From positions 1-21,427 of the forward strand of contig WRMT01000010.1 of NCBI GenBank assembly GCA_009777005.1: DNA of 21,427 nucleotides, written 5' to 3'. The stretch is from Methanobrevibacter sp. GTDB lineage: Archaea; Methanobacteriota; Methanobacteria; Methanobacteriales; Methanobacteriaceae. Below the pieces are notes generated by a model. It was not told where the DNA came from. It ran no database searches and saw only the letters and a program-made list of their open reading frames with translations. A program made the translations under genes and the position numbers. Position 1 is the first letter of the stretch, and each line of letters opens with the position of its first letter. This document shows positions 1 through 7,243 of the stretch, in pieces.

Positions 1-292
1 AAATATGAACTGATTATAGAAATATAAAATTATCCTCCTCAAATTTTCACATTCATGATTATTTGATTAAGAATTACATAATTATTTATGACTAGTAAAG
101 TATTACTTAACAGTAAAATAGTATTTTATCAATGTACAGATTCAATAGCTACTAATCATACTGGTTTTTTTTATTTCTTAATTAAATATTATAATATTTT
201 ACCTTTCATGATTTCATCATCTCGCTATTAATTTGCATGAAATTTAAGATATAGATAAATAAATAATTTAATAATAAAAATTAGGTGGAAAA
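1..292. other. AT-rich spacer before rpl34e
   Basis: No gene is visible here on either strand. The stretch holds a perfect 16 bp palindrome at 184-199 (AAATATTATAATATTT), which in sequence this AT-rich may be chance. It ends with the rpl34e ribosome binding site AGGTGG at about 283-288. A purine-rich GGAGGAT on the - strand (complement of about 33-40) is not followed by a start codon. Confidence 0.5.
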
Positions 293-559
293 ATGCCTGA
301 ATTACGATATAGATCTAGATCATACAAAAGAGTTCACAAAAGGACCCCTGGCGGTAAAACTGTTTTAAGGTATAAAAAGAAGAAACCAAGCAAACATGTT
401 TGTGCTGAATGTGGTCAATTATTACATGGTGTTCCAAGAGGAAGACCTTATGAAATAAGGAAATTGTCAAAAACTAAAAAAAGACCCAATAGACCATTTG
501 GAGGATATTTATGCTCTAAATGTGCTCGTATCCATTTTAAATCTGAGGCAAGGTCCTAA
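293..559 (+). CDS. rpl34e: Large ribosomal subunit protein eL34
   Basis: The 88-residue basic protein is the archaeal/eukaryotic-specific 50S protein eL34. It opens with MPELRYRSRSYKRVHKRTPGG, the conserved start of the family, and carries a zinc-ribbon cysteine set at C37/C40 and C74/C77 (CAEC and CSKC). The length is normal for archaeal L34e. The start is supported by AGGTGG about 5 bases upstream of the ATG. Its TAA overlaps the ATG of the cytidylate kinase gene by one base (TAATG), so the two are almost certainly translated from one transcript. The gene order L34e-Cmk-L14e-Cbf5 is a known archaeal arrangement, which supports the call. Confidence 0.96.
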   Translation: MPELRYRSRSYKRVHKRTPGGKTVLRYKKKKPSKHVCAECGQLLHGVPRGRPYEIRKLSKTKKRPNRPFGGYLCSKCARIHFKSEARS

Positions 560-1077
560 TGTTAATAACAATCGGTGGTTTAGCAGGGAGTGGAACAACT
601 ACTGCAGCTGAAGTATTGTCAAAAAGGTTAAATATTCCTTTCATTTCTACTGGAAGTATTTTTAGAGAAATGGCTATAGAACATGGAATGACCATTTTTG
701 AATTTAGTAAATTTGCTGAAGATAATACTGACATCGATATAGAAATAGATAAAAGACAAGCTGACTTAGCTAATGATTCTGAAAATCTCATTGTAGAAGG
801 AAGACTTTCTGGATATTTTGTTGAAGCAGACCTTAGAATTTGGATGATGGCTCCATTAGATATTAGAGCTAAAAGAATTCGTGATAGAGAATCTAAATCA
901 ATAGAATTAGCTAAAAAAGAGATAAAAATACGTGAAAAAAGTGAAATGTTAAGGTATTTAGATATTCATAATATAGATATTAATAACTTTGACATCTATG
1001 ATTTAATTTTAAATACTGATAGGTTTAATCCTGATAGTATTGCAGATATTATTTTAACAACATTAAAGGTGATATAA
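559..1077 (+). CDS. cmk: Cytidylate kinase, archaeal type
   Basis: This 172-residue P-loop kinase is expected to transfer phosphate from ATP to CMP or dCMP, giving the diphosphate, in the cytosol. The N-terminus MLITIGGLAGSGTTT contains the Walker A loop (about residues 6-15) in the GSGTTT form typical of the short archaeal enzymes. The STGSIFREMA segment (about 31-40) and the arginine-rich lid region IRAKRIRDRES (about 102-112) match the nucleoside monophosphate kinase fold. The length is typical; bacterial Cmk is longer because of an extra substrate-binding insertion. The gene overlaps eL34 upstream and eL14 downstream by single bases (TAATG at both ends), so all three are translationally linked. 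AAGGT lies just upstream of the ATG. Confidence 0.93.
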   Translation: MLITIGGLAGSGTTTAAEVLSKRLNIPFISTGSIFREMAIEHGMTIFEFSKFAEDNTDIDIEIDKRQADLANDSENLIVEGRLSGYFVEADLRIWMMAPLDIRAKRIRDRESKSIELAKKEIKIREKSEMLRYLDIHNIDINNFDIYDLILNTDRFNPDSIADIILTTLKVI

Positions 1078-1298
1078 TGGCATCAATTGAAGTAGGAAGA
1101 GTTTGTGTTAAAACAGCTGGCAGAGAAGCTGGTGAAAAATGTGTAATCATTGAATTAATCGATGAAAAATTTGTTGAAGTTGTTGGAACTTCAGTCAAAA
1201 ATAGACGTTGTAATATAGGGCATCTTGAACCATTGGAAAAAACTATAGAAGTTTCTAATGATTTAGAAGCTATTAAAAATGAATTAGACTCTTTGTAA
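1077..1298 (+). CDS. rpl14e: Large ribosomal subunit protein eL14
   Basis: The 73-residue protein matches archaeal eL14: MASIEVGRVCVKTAGREAGE begins a KOW/SH3-like barrel, followed by KCVIIELIDEKFVEVVG and then the RRCNIGHLEPL motif conserved in the family. It binds the 50S subunit. It is at the short end of the family, as expected for Methanobacteriales. The start codon overlaps the cmk stop. The gene is followed by a 353 bp AT-only spacer, so this is probably the last gene of the rpl34e-cmk-rpl14e unit. Confidence 0.94.
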   Translation: MASIEVGRVCVKTAGREAGEKCVIIELIDEKFVEVVGTSVKNRRCNIGHLEPLEKTIEVSNDLEAIKNELDSL

Positions 1299-1651
1299 TT
1301 TTAATTACTTTAAGTTTTTTATAAAATTTTATAAAGTCAATAATTATTATATTTTATATATTAATTAACTTGTAATTTTTATTTTTATAATATTTTACAT
1401 AGTTTTTAATCATTTTGCAGGATTTTTATAATATTTTTAAGATTTTATTTAATTTTTTAATATTCAAATAGGTTATATAATTATTTTATATAATTTTTTA
1501 ATATTCTAATAAGTTATATAATTATTTTATATAATTATAATGAAATAATTTAGTAAAATCAATTTTTTTAATATTTTTATTAAATTTTAACTATAATTTT
1601 ATAGTTATTTTTAATATTTTCAAAAACAATGTAATATTTATCAGGTGCTTT
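1299..1651. other. AT-rich spacer between rpl14e and cbf5
   Basis: There is no gene. It holds an 18 bp perfect palindrome of A and T at 1318-1335, directly after a T run and 20 bases past the rpl14e stop, which could act as a terminator. It also holds a two-copy 41 bp tandem repeat at 1451-1532. It ends with the cbf5 ribosome binding site AGGTG at 1643-1647. Confidence 0.5.
1451..1532. repeat. Tandem repeat, 2 x 41 bp
   Basis: Two adjacent copies begin at 1451 and 1492. Both read AATTTTTTAATATTC or its near variant, then TTATATAATTATTTTAT. A few substitutions separate them. A further partial copy may follow. Each unit carries a run of six T. Confidence 0.6.
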
Positions 1652-2614
1652 ATGGAAAAATTTTTAATAATGTCTAAATCTACTACAGATTCATCATTTG
1701 GGGTTAAACCTTATGAAAGACCTATTGAAGAACATATTGATAAAGGAGTTATTAACTTAGATAAACCTTCGGGTCCAACTTCTCATGAAGTTGATTCATG
1801 GGTTCGACGTATTTTAAAATCAGAAAAAACAGGTCATGGTGGAACTCTTGATCCTAAAGTTACTGGTGTATTGCCTATTGGAATAAATAATGCTACAAGA
1901 GTGATTCAGCTACTTTTACCTGCACCTAAAGAATATGTTTGTTTGATGAGGTTACACAAAGACCTTAGTGAAGATAGAATTCATGATATTTTTAATGAGT
2001 TTCAGGGAAAAATATTTCAAACTCCTCCTTTAAGATCTGCTGTTAAACGTGAACTCAGAGTTCGCAATGTTTATTATAGCAATATTTTAGAGATTTCTGG
2101 TAGAGATATCTTGTTTAAAATTGGTTGTGAAGCTGGAACTTATGTAAGAACTTATTGTCATGACATTGGAGAAGCTTTAGGAACTGGAGCCCACATGGCA
2201 GAACTTAGAAGAACACAAGTTGGTCCTTTTAATGAAAACAAAGATTTAATCACATTACAAGATTTAACTGATGGATTTTATTATTGGTATGAAGAAGGAG
2301 ATGAATCTTACCTTAGGAAATGTATTTTACCAATGGAAACTGCTGCTGATTTTTTACCTAAAGTTATAATAAGAGATTCTGCTGTAGATGCAATCTGTCA
2401 TGGGGCAAATCTTGCTACAGGAGGAATTTTAGAACTATCTGAAAATATTAAAAAAGGTGAAACTGTAGCTATTTTTACTCTTAAAGGAGAGCTAGTAGCT
2501 TCTGCAGAAACACTGTTTAATTTAGAAGATATTATAGGTTCTTCTTCTGGAATAGTGTTTGATACAAAAAAGGTTTTTATGAAACCAGGAACTTATCCAA
2601 TGATGTGGAAGTAG
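1652..2614 (+). CDS. cbf5: tRNA/rRNA pseudouridine synthase, Cbf5/TruB family
   Basis: The 320-residue protein is the archaeal Cbf5/TruB enzyme. In archaea it is the catalytic subunit of H/ACA small RNPs, making pseudouridine in rRNA, and it can also modify U55 of tRNA. After a short basic N-tail comes GVINLDKPSGPTSHEV (motif I) and GHGGTLDPKVTGVLP (motif II), with the catalytic aspartate at D67. GTYVRTYCHDIGEALG and the AHMAELRRTQVGPF segment follow. The C-terminal part (about 233-312) is a PUA RNA-binding domain. AGGTG sits 4 bases before the chosen ATG; an internal ATG at residue 7 is less likely. Degenerate copies of the last codons and stop lie downstream. I prefer the symbol cbf5; truB is the other name in use. 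Confidence 0.95.
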   Translation: MEKFLIMSKSTTDSSFGVKPYERPIEEHIDKGVINLDKPSGPTSHEVDSWVRRILKSEKTGHGGTLDPKVTGVLPIGINNATRVIQLLLPAPKEYVCLMRLHKDLSEDRIHDIFNEFQGKIFQTPPLRSAVKRELRVRNVYYSNILEISGRDILFKIGCEAGTYVRTYCHDIGEALGTGAHMAELRRTQVGPFNENKDLITLQDLTDGFYYWYEEGDESYLRKCILPMETAADFLPKVIIRDSAVDAICHGANLATGGILELSENIKKGETVAIFTLKGELVASAETLFNLEDIIGSSSGIVFDTKKVFMKPGTYPMMWK

Positions 2615-2720
2615 CTAATAACTTATCCAATGTGAAACCACTATATAATCTTGGAATTTATTCAGTGATGTGGAACTAGCTATTTTAGTTGGAGTTTATT
2701 CCGTGATGTGGAACTAGCTA
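2588..2720 (+). repeat. Degenerate duplications of the cbf5 3' end
   Basis: The last codons of cbf5 plus stop (2588-2617, containing ATGATGTGGAAGTAGCTA) recur at 2653-2682 and 2691-2720, both ending GTGATGTGGAACTAGCTA. A partial copy starts at about 2619 (AACTTATCCAATGTG). The last two full copies are 38 bp apart. The copies have diverged by several substitutions, so the event is older than the near-perfect duplications after fni and the RNase J gene. Confidence 0.75.
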
Positions 2721-2900
2721 TAAATTATACATTAAAAAAATATCATTTTTTAATACTTAGCTACCACAATATTTAAATACTTTAAAATTTAATAATTGTT
2801 TATTATTATACATTAGATGAATTCACTACTTATCTTTTTTGAACATTTTTCATGAAAATATTTTTCTTTTGAGTTCATGTTCTATTTATTAGTGTATCAT

Positions 2901-2984
2901 GCCGGGATAGTCTAGCTTGGTAAGGCGCAAGACTGGAAATCTTGTGGGGATCTCCCCTCCTGGGTTCAAATCCCAGTCCCGGCG
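2901..2984 (+). tRNA. tRNA-Ser (GGA anticodon)
   Basis: The 84-base sequence folds as a complete cloverleaf with a long variable arm. The acceptor stem pairs GCCGGGA (2901-2907) with TCCCGGC (2977-2983), and the discriminator is G2984. The anticodon stem is CAAGA/TCTTG, with loop CTGGAAA (2933-2939) and anticodon GGA at 2935-2937, reading UCC and UCU serine codons. A variable arm pairing GGGGA with TCCCC (about 2946-2956) is diagnostic of a class II tRNA. The T arm TGGGTTCAAATCCCA is canonical. CCA is not encoded and there is no intron. The GC-rich block stands out sharply from its surroundings. Possible TATA-like elements are at 2769-2779 (AATATTTAAAT) and about 2854-2865. The gene is flanked by TTTATTAGT direct repeats. 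Confidence 0.97.
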
Positions 2985-3372
2985 TTTATTAGTATAAAAC
3001 TAAATAGATTTTAGCTAATATTAATTATAATTTTAATATTATAATATTTCTATCATAATTATCTATTATTTTCGATAAATTAGCTATATTCTATTGAATT
3101 GTTTCTATAACTGATATTAAAGAATTATTAGTAATTTATTCTGTAATTTTTATCTAATTTAAATTAATTTTTAAATAGCTTTTATTCTCTATTTAAATAG
3201 TTAATTTTGTTTATTTGTTTTATAAATAAATTTTCTAAAAGTGATAAATTAGTAATTAATTAAAGGATATTAACTAATCTTAATTGTTGAAAAACTGTGT
3301 TTTGTATGCAAAACATTCGAATTCACTCTTATATCGTCTTGTGAGTTCGCTCTCGTAAATGGAGGTTATTTA
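2985..3372. other. AT-rich spacer and leader before rps13
   Basis: No gene is visible. The first 300 bases are low-complexity A and T with TATA-like stretches (for example TTTATAAAT near 3220). The last 80 bases are less AT-biased and hold two consecutive hairpins, annotated separately, then the ribosome binding site GGAGGTTA at 3361-3368. Confidence 0.5.
3297..3349 (+). promoter_or_regulatory. Two-hairpin leader upstream of rps13
   Basis: Hairpin 1 pairs TGTTTTG (3298-3304) perfectly with CAAAACA (3309-3315) over the tetraloop TATG; a G-U pair can extend it. Hairpin 2 starts two bases later. It pairs CGAATTCAC (3318-3326) with GTGAGTTCG (3341-3349), nine pairs including one G-U wobble, over a 14-base loop. 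The element ends 11 bases before the Shine-Dalgarno sequence of rps13. Its position suggests an autoregulatory r-protein binding site or a folded 5' UTR. This is inferred; I know of no described family that it matches. Confidence 0.45.
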
Positions 3373-3822
3373 ATGGAAGACGAATTTAAACATTTAGTAC
3401 GTATTTCCAGAAAAGATGTAAATGGGAATAAAAAGATTGAACATGCTTTAACTGATATTAAAGGCGTTGGATTATCATTATCAAGGTCTTTAGCTTTAGC
3501 TATGGGTTTTGATTTAGAACAAAAAATTGGATATATCTCTGATGAAGATATAGTAAAAATTGAAAAGGCTTTAAAAGATCTTCAAAGTTATAATATTCCT
3601 AAATGGATGTTTAACAGACAAGATGATTATGTAACTGGTGAAACTATTCATTTAATCGAATCTGATCTTGATATGATGCTAAGAGATGATTTAAATAGAA
3701 TGAAAAAGACTAGAAGTTATAAAGGCAGAAGACATGAAGTTGGACTTCCTGTAAGAGGTCAAAGAACTAAATCTACTTTTAGAAAAGGTTCTTCTGTTGG
3801 TGTAAGGCGAAGAAGAGGATAA
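3373..3822 (+). CDS. rps13: Small ribosomal subunit protein uS13
   Basis: The 149-residue protein is archaeal S13 of the 30S head, which contacts the P-site tRNA and the large subunit. It shows the helix-two-turn-helix core ALTDIKGVGLSLSRSLA (about residues 26-42) and the basic C-terminal tail RSYKGRRHEVGLPVRGQRTKSTFRKG, the classic S13 signature region. GGAGGTTA lies 4 bases before the ATG. It begins the S13-S4-S11-RpoD block standard in archaea, but here 224 bp separate it from rps4. The folded leader just upstream suggests separate control. Confidence 0.97.
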   Translation: MEDEFKHLVRISRKDVNGNKKIEHALTDIKGVGLSLSRSLALAMGFDLEQKIGYISDEDIVKIEKALKDLQSYNIPKWMFNRQDDYVTGETIHLIESDLDMMLRDDLNRMKKTRSYKGRRHEVGLPVRGQRTKSTFRKGSSVGVRRRRG

Positions 3823-4046
3823 GAAGCTAATATTTATCTTAATTTTATTTTAGCTCAATATAACTATATTTTTGCATGATTATTAAAATTATTTTATTTT
3901 AGAACTATTAAAATAATATTTCTGCTATGATTATTATTTTTATTTTAGGATTATTAAAATAATGTTTTATGATTATTAAAAATAATAGGGGCTTAATAAC
4001 TTTTTTAAGATTATTTTTCATATATCAATTTTAAGGAGATATATAG
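3823..4046. other. AT-rich spacer between rps13 and rps4 with an imperfect tandem repeat
   Basis: There is no gene. Two imperfect copies of about 50 bp, from 3873 and 3923, share GATTATTAAAAT and ACTATTAAAATAAT-like segments with a central TTTTATTTTAG. The unit then decays into a third fragment up to about 3990. The rps4 ribosome binding site AAGGAGATAT closes the spacer. Confidence 0.45.
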
Positions 4047-4580
4047 ATGGGACATCCAAGAAAATCAAGGAAAAAATATGATACTCCTCCACATCCATGG
4101 AATGCTGAAAGGATTAAAGCAGAAAACAAACTAATGGTTAAGTACGGATTGAAAAACAAAAAAGAAATTTGGAAAGCAGATACATTAGTTAGGAAATACA
4201 GTAGGGAAGCAAGATATTTATTAGGGTTTTCTCAAGATCAAGTAGAGGAAGAAAGAAGAGAGTTAATTGGGCATTTATCAAGACAAGGAATTCTTGCAGA
4301 AAATGCTCATTTAGAAGATATTCTTAATTTAACTGTAGAAAACGTTTTAAGAAGAAGATTACAAACTGTAGTTCATCAAAAAGGACTTTCTAGAACTCCT
4401 AAAGAAGCAAGAATGTTTGTTGTTCATGGTCATATAGCTATGAATGGTAAAAAAATTGATTCTCCAAGTTATGTAGTTAAAAGGGGAGAAGAGGATTCTA
4501 TAGGATTTTATCCAAGTTCACCTGTATCTAAACAAATTGAAGATTACAAATCTGGAAATTCTGGAGAAAAAGCTGAATAA
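4047..4580 (+). CDS. rps4: Small ribosomal subunit protein uS4
   Basis: The 177-residue protein is archaeal S4, a primary 16S rRNA binder that nucleates 30S assembly. It starts MGHPRKSRKKYDTPPHPWNAERI, conserved in archaeal S4. The S4 RNA-binding domain runs from about residue 104 to 167, with RRRLQTVVHQKGLSRTPKEARMFVVHGHI at its front and KKIDSPSYVVKRGEE after it. The length is normal. A strong AAGGAGATAT lies upstream. Eleven bases separate it from rps11, so S4-S11-RpoD-L18e-L13 look like one transcript. Confidence 0.97.
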   Translation: MGHPRKSRKKYDTPPHPWNAERIKAENKLMVKYGLKNKKEIWKADTLVRKYSREARYLLGFSQDQVEEERRELIGHLSRQGILAENAHLEDILNLTVENVLRRRLQTVVHQKGLSRTPKEARMFVVHGHIAMNGKKIDSPSYVVKRGEEDSIGFYPSSPVSKQIEDYKSGNSGEKAE

Positions 4581-4591
4581 AAGGTGAAATC

Positions 4592-4984
4592 ATGGTACAA
4601 GATGAAAAATGGGGAATAGCTAATATTTACTCCTCATTCAATAATACTATTATCACAGTAACTGATATTACTGGAGCTGAAACAATATGTCAATGGTCTG
4701 GTGGAAAAGTTGTTCGTGCAGATAGACAAGAAGCATCTCCTTTTGCAGCTATGGAAGCAGCTACACGTGCAGCTGATGATGCTAAAGAAAAAGGATATGT
4801 TGGCTTACACATAAAAGTAAGAGCTCCTGGTGGAAATGGCCCAAGAAGCCCAGGTCCTGGTGCTCAAGCTACTATACGTGCATTAGCTAGAGCTGGAATT
4901 AAAATAGGTAAAATAGAAGATATTACTCCTATACCTCATGATGGTACTGGAAGACCTGGAGGTAAAAGGGGAAGAAGGGTCTAA
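4592..4984 (+). CDS. rps11: Small ribosomal subunit protein uS11
   Basis: The 130-residue protein is S11 of the 30S platform, near the E site. The typical core is present: IYSSFNNTIITVTDITGAETI, then KVVRADRQEASPFAAMEAA, and the glycine-rich end HDGTGRPGGKRGRRV. AAGGTGAAA precedes the ATG. Only one base separates its stop codon from the start of rpoD, so translation is probably coupled. Confidence 0.97.
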   Translation: MVQDEKWGIANIYSSFNNTIITVTDITGAETICQWSGGKVVRADRQEASPFAAMEAATRAADDAKEKGYVGLHIKVRAPGGNGPRSPGPGAQATIRALARAGIKIGKIEDITPIPHDGTGRPGGKRGRRV

Positions 4985-4985
4985 A

Positions 4986-5810
4986 ATGGAGATTGAAGTA
5001 AAGGAAAAAAATGAAAATGAGATTGTTTTCATAATTCGCAATGCAGAAGTACCTTTTGTAAATGCTATTCGCAGAATCGCTATGATGGATATTCCTAAAA
5101 TAGCTATTGAAGATGTAAATATTGTTAAAAATGATTCCGCAATGTTTGATGAGGTATTAGCTCATAGATTAGGATTAACTCCTTTATTCTCTGGTTTAGA
5201 AGCTATTGAAGGTTTAGTGATGAGTGAAGACTGTGATTGTGAGGATTACTGTCCTCGGTGTAGTGTGTCACTTACCTTAAATAAAACAGGTCCTGCAGAT
5301 AAGGCAGAAACTAAAATTGTTTATTCAAAAGACTTATCATCTACTGATTCACAAATAAAATCTGTTTATGATACAATACCTCTTTTAAAACTTAAAAAAG
5401 ACCAAGATGTTGAGCTGGAGGCAGTAGCTAAGTTAGGATTTGGTAAAGATCATGCTAAATGGATTCCTACTACTGTTTGTGCCTATAAACAATATCCTAA
5501 AATAACTTTTAATGAAGATTTAGAAGTGGATTATGAATGTGCGAAAGCTTGTCCAAGAGGAATATTAAAAGCAGATAAACGCTCTAAAAAGATTAAAGTT
5601 AATAATATTGAAAATTGTTCAATGTGTAAAAGTTGTGTTAGGGCTTCTGAAAATGGATATGTAAATATAGGGTATGAAAAAAACGATTTTATATTCCGAT
5701 TGGAAACTGATGGTTCAATGACTCCTGAAGAGGTTTTGTTAAAATCTTGTGATGTATTAAGTGAAAAAGCAGAAAAATTTATCACATTTTGTAAAGGAGG
5801 AAAGGTTTAA
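4986..5810 (+). CDS. rpoD: DNA-directed RNA polymerase subunit D (Rpo3)
   Basis: The 274-residue protein is the archaeal counterpart of bacterial alpha and eukaryotic Rpb3. It pairs with subunit L to start polymerase assembly. The N-terminal part (NAEVPFVNAIRRIAMMDIPKIAIEDV, LAHRLGLTPL) is the dimerisation core. A ferredoxin-like insert covers about residues 183-222. Cysteines C189, C211, C214 and C217 can hold one 4Fe-4S cluster, with C185 left over. An in-frame ATG 48 bases upstream lies inside rps11; the start at 4986 is preferred because it follows the rps11 stop by one base and gives the standard MEIEVKEKN-type N-terminus. The stop overlaps the rpl18e start (TAATG). Confidence 0.96.
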   Translation: MEIEVKEKNENEIVFIIRNAEVPFVNAIRRIAMMDIPKIAIEDVNIVKNDSAMFDEVLAHRLGLTPLFSGLEAIEGLVMSEDCDCEDYCPRCSVSLTLNKTGPADKAETKIVYSKDLSSTDSQIKSVYDTIPLLKLKKDQDVELEAVAKLGFGKDHAKWIPTTVCAYKQYPKITFNEDLEVDYECAKACPRGILKADKRSKKIKVNNIENCSMCKSCVRASENGYVNIGYEKNDFIFRLETDGSMTPEEVLLKSCDVLSEKAEKFITFCKGGKV

Positions 5811-6175
5811 TGGCTAAAAAAATTACCAAAACAGATCCTAACCTTGTAGATCTTATTAAAAATCTTAAAAAAAAATCTAACAATGAAGAAGTAGCTATTT
5901 GGAAGGATGTAGCTAAAAGAATTCAAAGGGCAACTCGAAGAAGAGCTGAAGTTAATTTATCCAGAATAAACAGAATTTCAAATCCTGGAGAAACTGTTTT
6001 AATTCCAGGTAAGGTATTAGCTGGTGGAGATTTAGAGCATAATGTTAATGTTGTTGCATTAAATTTTTCCAAAATAGCCCAAGAAAAAATTGAAAAATCT
6101 GGTGGAGAATGTATTTCTATCAGTAACATACTAGAAATAAACCCTAAAGGTACTAATATAAGAATATTAGAATAA
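5810..6175 (+). CDS. rpl18e: Large ribosomal subunit protein eL18
   Basis: The 121-residue protein is the archaeal eL18, related in fold to bacterial L15. It begins MAKKITKTDPNLVDLIKNLKKKS and contains the conserved VNLSRINR and VLIPGKVLAGGDL stretches (about residues 45-75). The sequence AAAGGAGGAAAGG just before the ATG is one of the strongest ribosome binding sites in the window. The start overlaps the rpoD stop. The next gene, rpl13, follows after 34 bases. Confidence 0.96.
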   Translation: MAKKITKTDPNLVDLIKNLKKKSNNEEVAIWKDVAKRIQRATRRRAEVNLSRINRISNPGETVLIPGKVLAGGDLEHNVNVVALNFSKIAQEKIEKSGGECISISNILEINPKGTNIRILE

Positions 6176-6209
6176 GTTTAAATTATTTAAGGGAATACAT
6201 GGTGTTATC

Positions 6210-6632
6210 ATGATTATTGATGGTGAAGGACATATTTTAGGAAGACTCGCTAGTCTGATTTCTAAAAAACTTCTTGAAGGTGAAGATATTGTTGTTCTAA
6301 ACTCTGAAAAAATAGTAATAACTGGTTCTAAAGAGTGGGCTTATGCTAAATATAAACAAAGAGTTGACAGAGCAAGTATTTCTAATCCTCGTGATTTAGG
6401 ACCGAAATACCCAAGAAAACCAGACGATATATTTAGAAGGACTGTAAGAGGAATGTTGCCTTATAAAAAATCCAAAGGTAGAGTAGCTTTTAAGGGATTG
6501 AAGGCTTATATGGGTGTTCCAAAAGAATTTAAAGAGTCACAAACAAATACATTACCTCAAGCTGAGTCTAAGAATATCAAAAAGGGAATTGAATTAGGAG
6601 AGATTTCAAAACTTTTAGGAGCTAAGTTTTAA
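6210..6632 (+). CDS. rpl13: Large ribosomal subunit protein uL13
   Basis: The 140-residue protein is archaeal L13, an early-assembly 50S protein. It shows MIIDGEGHILGRLASLISKKLLEGEDIVVLN, then the WAYAKYKQR helix and the PRKPDDIFRRTVRGMLPYKKSKGR signature block. The length fits archaeal L13. GGTG at 6201-6204 is a short but well-placed ribosome binding site. A five-codon ATG frame starting at 6199 overlaps the real start and is ignored. L13-S9-RpoN-RpoK is a standard archaeal run, interrupted here by 192 bp before rps9. Confidence 0.96.
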   Translation: MIIDGEGHILGRLASLISKKLLEGEDIVVLNSEKIVITGSKEWAYAKYKQRVDRASISNPRDLGPKYPRKPDDIFRRTVRGMLPYKKSKGRVAFKGLKAYMGVPKEFKESQTNTLPQAESKNIKKGIELGEISKLLGAKF

Positions 6633-6824
6633 TTATACTTATTTAAATAAATCTTTTAACTAAATTTTTATTTAAATTTTGTATTTTTAAAAGAGTTATT
6701 ATTAAAAAATAATTTATTATTATGAAAATTAATTAAATTTTATTATTATCTAATTTTTGTTAATACGATCATAATAACAGATTATAATGTTTTTAATCTC
6801 TAAATTTTATTAAGGTGTGTTATA

Positions 6825-7226
6825 ATGAAAAAAGTTATTCATACAAGTGGGAAACGAAAAACAGCTATTGCTAGAGGAACTATTCAAGAAGGAAAAGGGA
6901 GAATTAGAGTTAATAAGTATCCAATAGAACTTTACTCTCCTGAACTTGCTAAATTAAAATTAGAAGAGCCATTAACTTTAGCTGGGGATATTGCAGATAA
7001 TGTTGATATCAATGTTAAAGTCAAAGGTGGAGGTGTTATGGGTCAAGCTGAAGCTGCCCGTATGGTAATAGCTAAAGGGTTAGTTCAATGGACTAATGAT
7101 ATGGATCTTAAAGAAAAATTCATTCAATATGACAGAACAATGTTAGTTGGAGATCCAAGACGCTCAGAACCTAAAAAATACGGTGGTAGAGGAGCTAGAG
7201 CTCGTAAACAGAAAAGTTATAGGTAA
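6825..7226 (+). CDS. rps9: Small ribosomal subunit protein uS9
   Basis: The 133-residue protein is S9, whose C-terminal tail reaches the P-site tRNA. It starts KKVIHTSGKRKTAIARGTI and contains VKVKGGGVMGQAEAARM. It ends in the family signature DPRRSEPKKYGGRGARA followed by RKQKSYR, with the terminal arginine that contacts tRNA. AAGGTG lies upstream of the ATG. The last codons form the left arm of a perfect hairpin that spans the stop codon and runs into a T tract, so transcription probably ends here. Confidence 0.97.
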   Translation: MKKVIHTSGKRKTAIARGTIQEGKGRIRVNKYPIELYSPELAKLKLEEPLTLAGDIADNVDINVKVKGGGVMGQAEAARMVIAKGLVQWTNDMDLKEKFIQYDRTMLVGDPRRSEPKKYGGRGARARKQKSYR

Positions 7227-7243
7227 TCTTATAACTTTTTATA
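7212..7243 (+). terminator. Hairpin plus T tract across the rps9 stop
   Basis: AAAAGTTATA (7212-7221) pairs perfectly with TATAACTTTT (7230-7239) over an 8-base loop. The hairpin overlaps the final codons and TAA (7224-7226) of rps9 and its 3' arm runs straight into T5. Archaeal termination relies mainly on the T tract, so the hairpin may serve RNA stability instead. Confidence 0.55.

Noticed and set aside
33..40. Strong GGAGGAT on the - strand suggesting a divergent gene leaving the window
   Set aside because: No ATG, GTG or TTG lies at usable distance on that strand and no open frame follows before the window edge.
4938..4985. In-frame upstream ATG extending RpoD by 16 residues
   Set aside because: The extension lies inside rps11 in another frame, has no family similarity, and ATG 4986 directly follows the rps11 stop and gives the conserved N-terminus.
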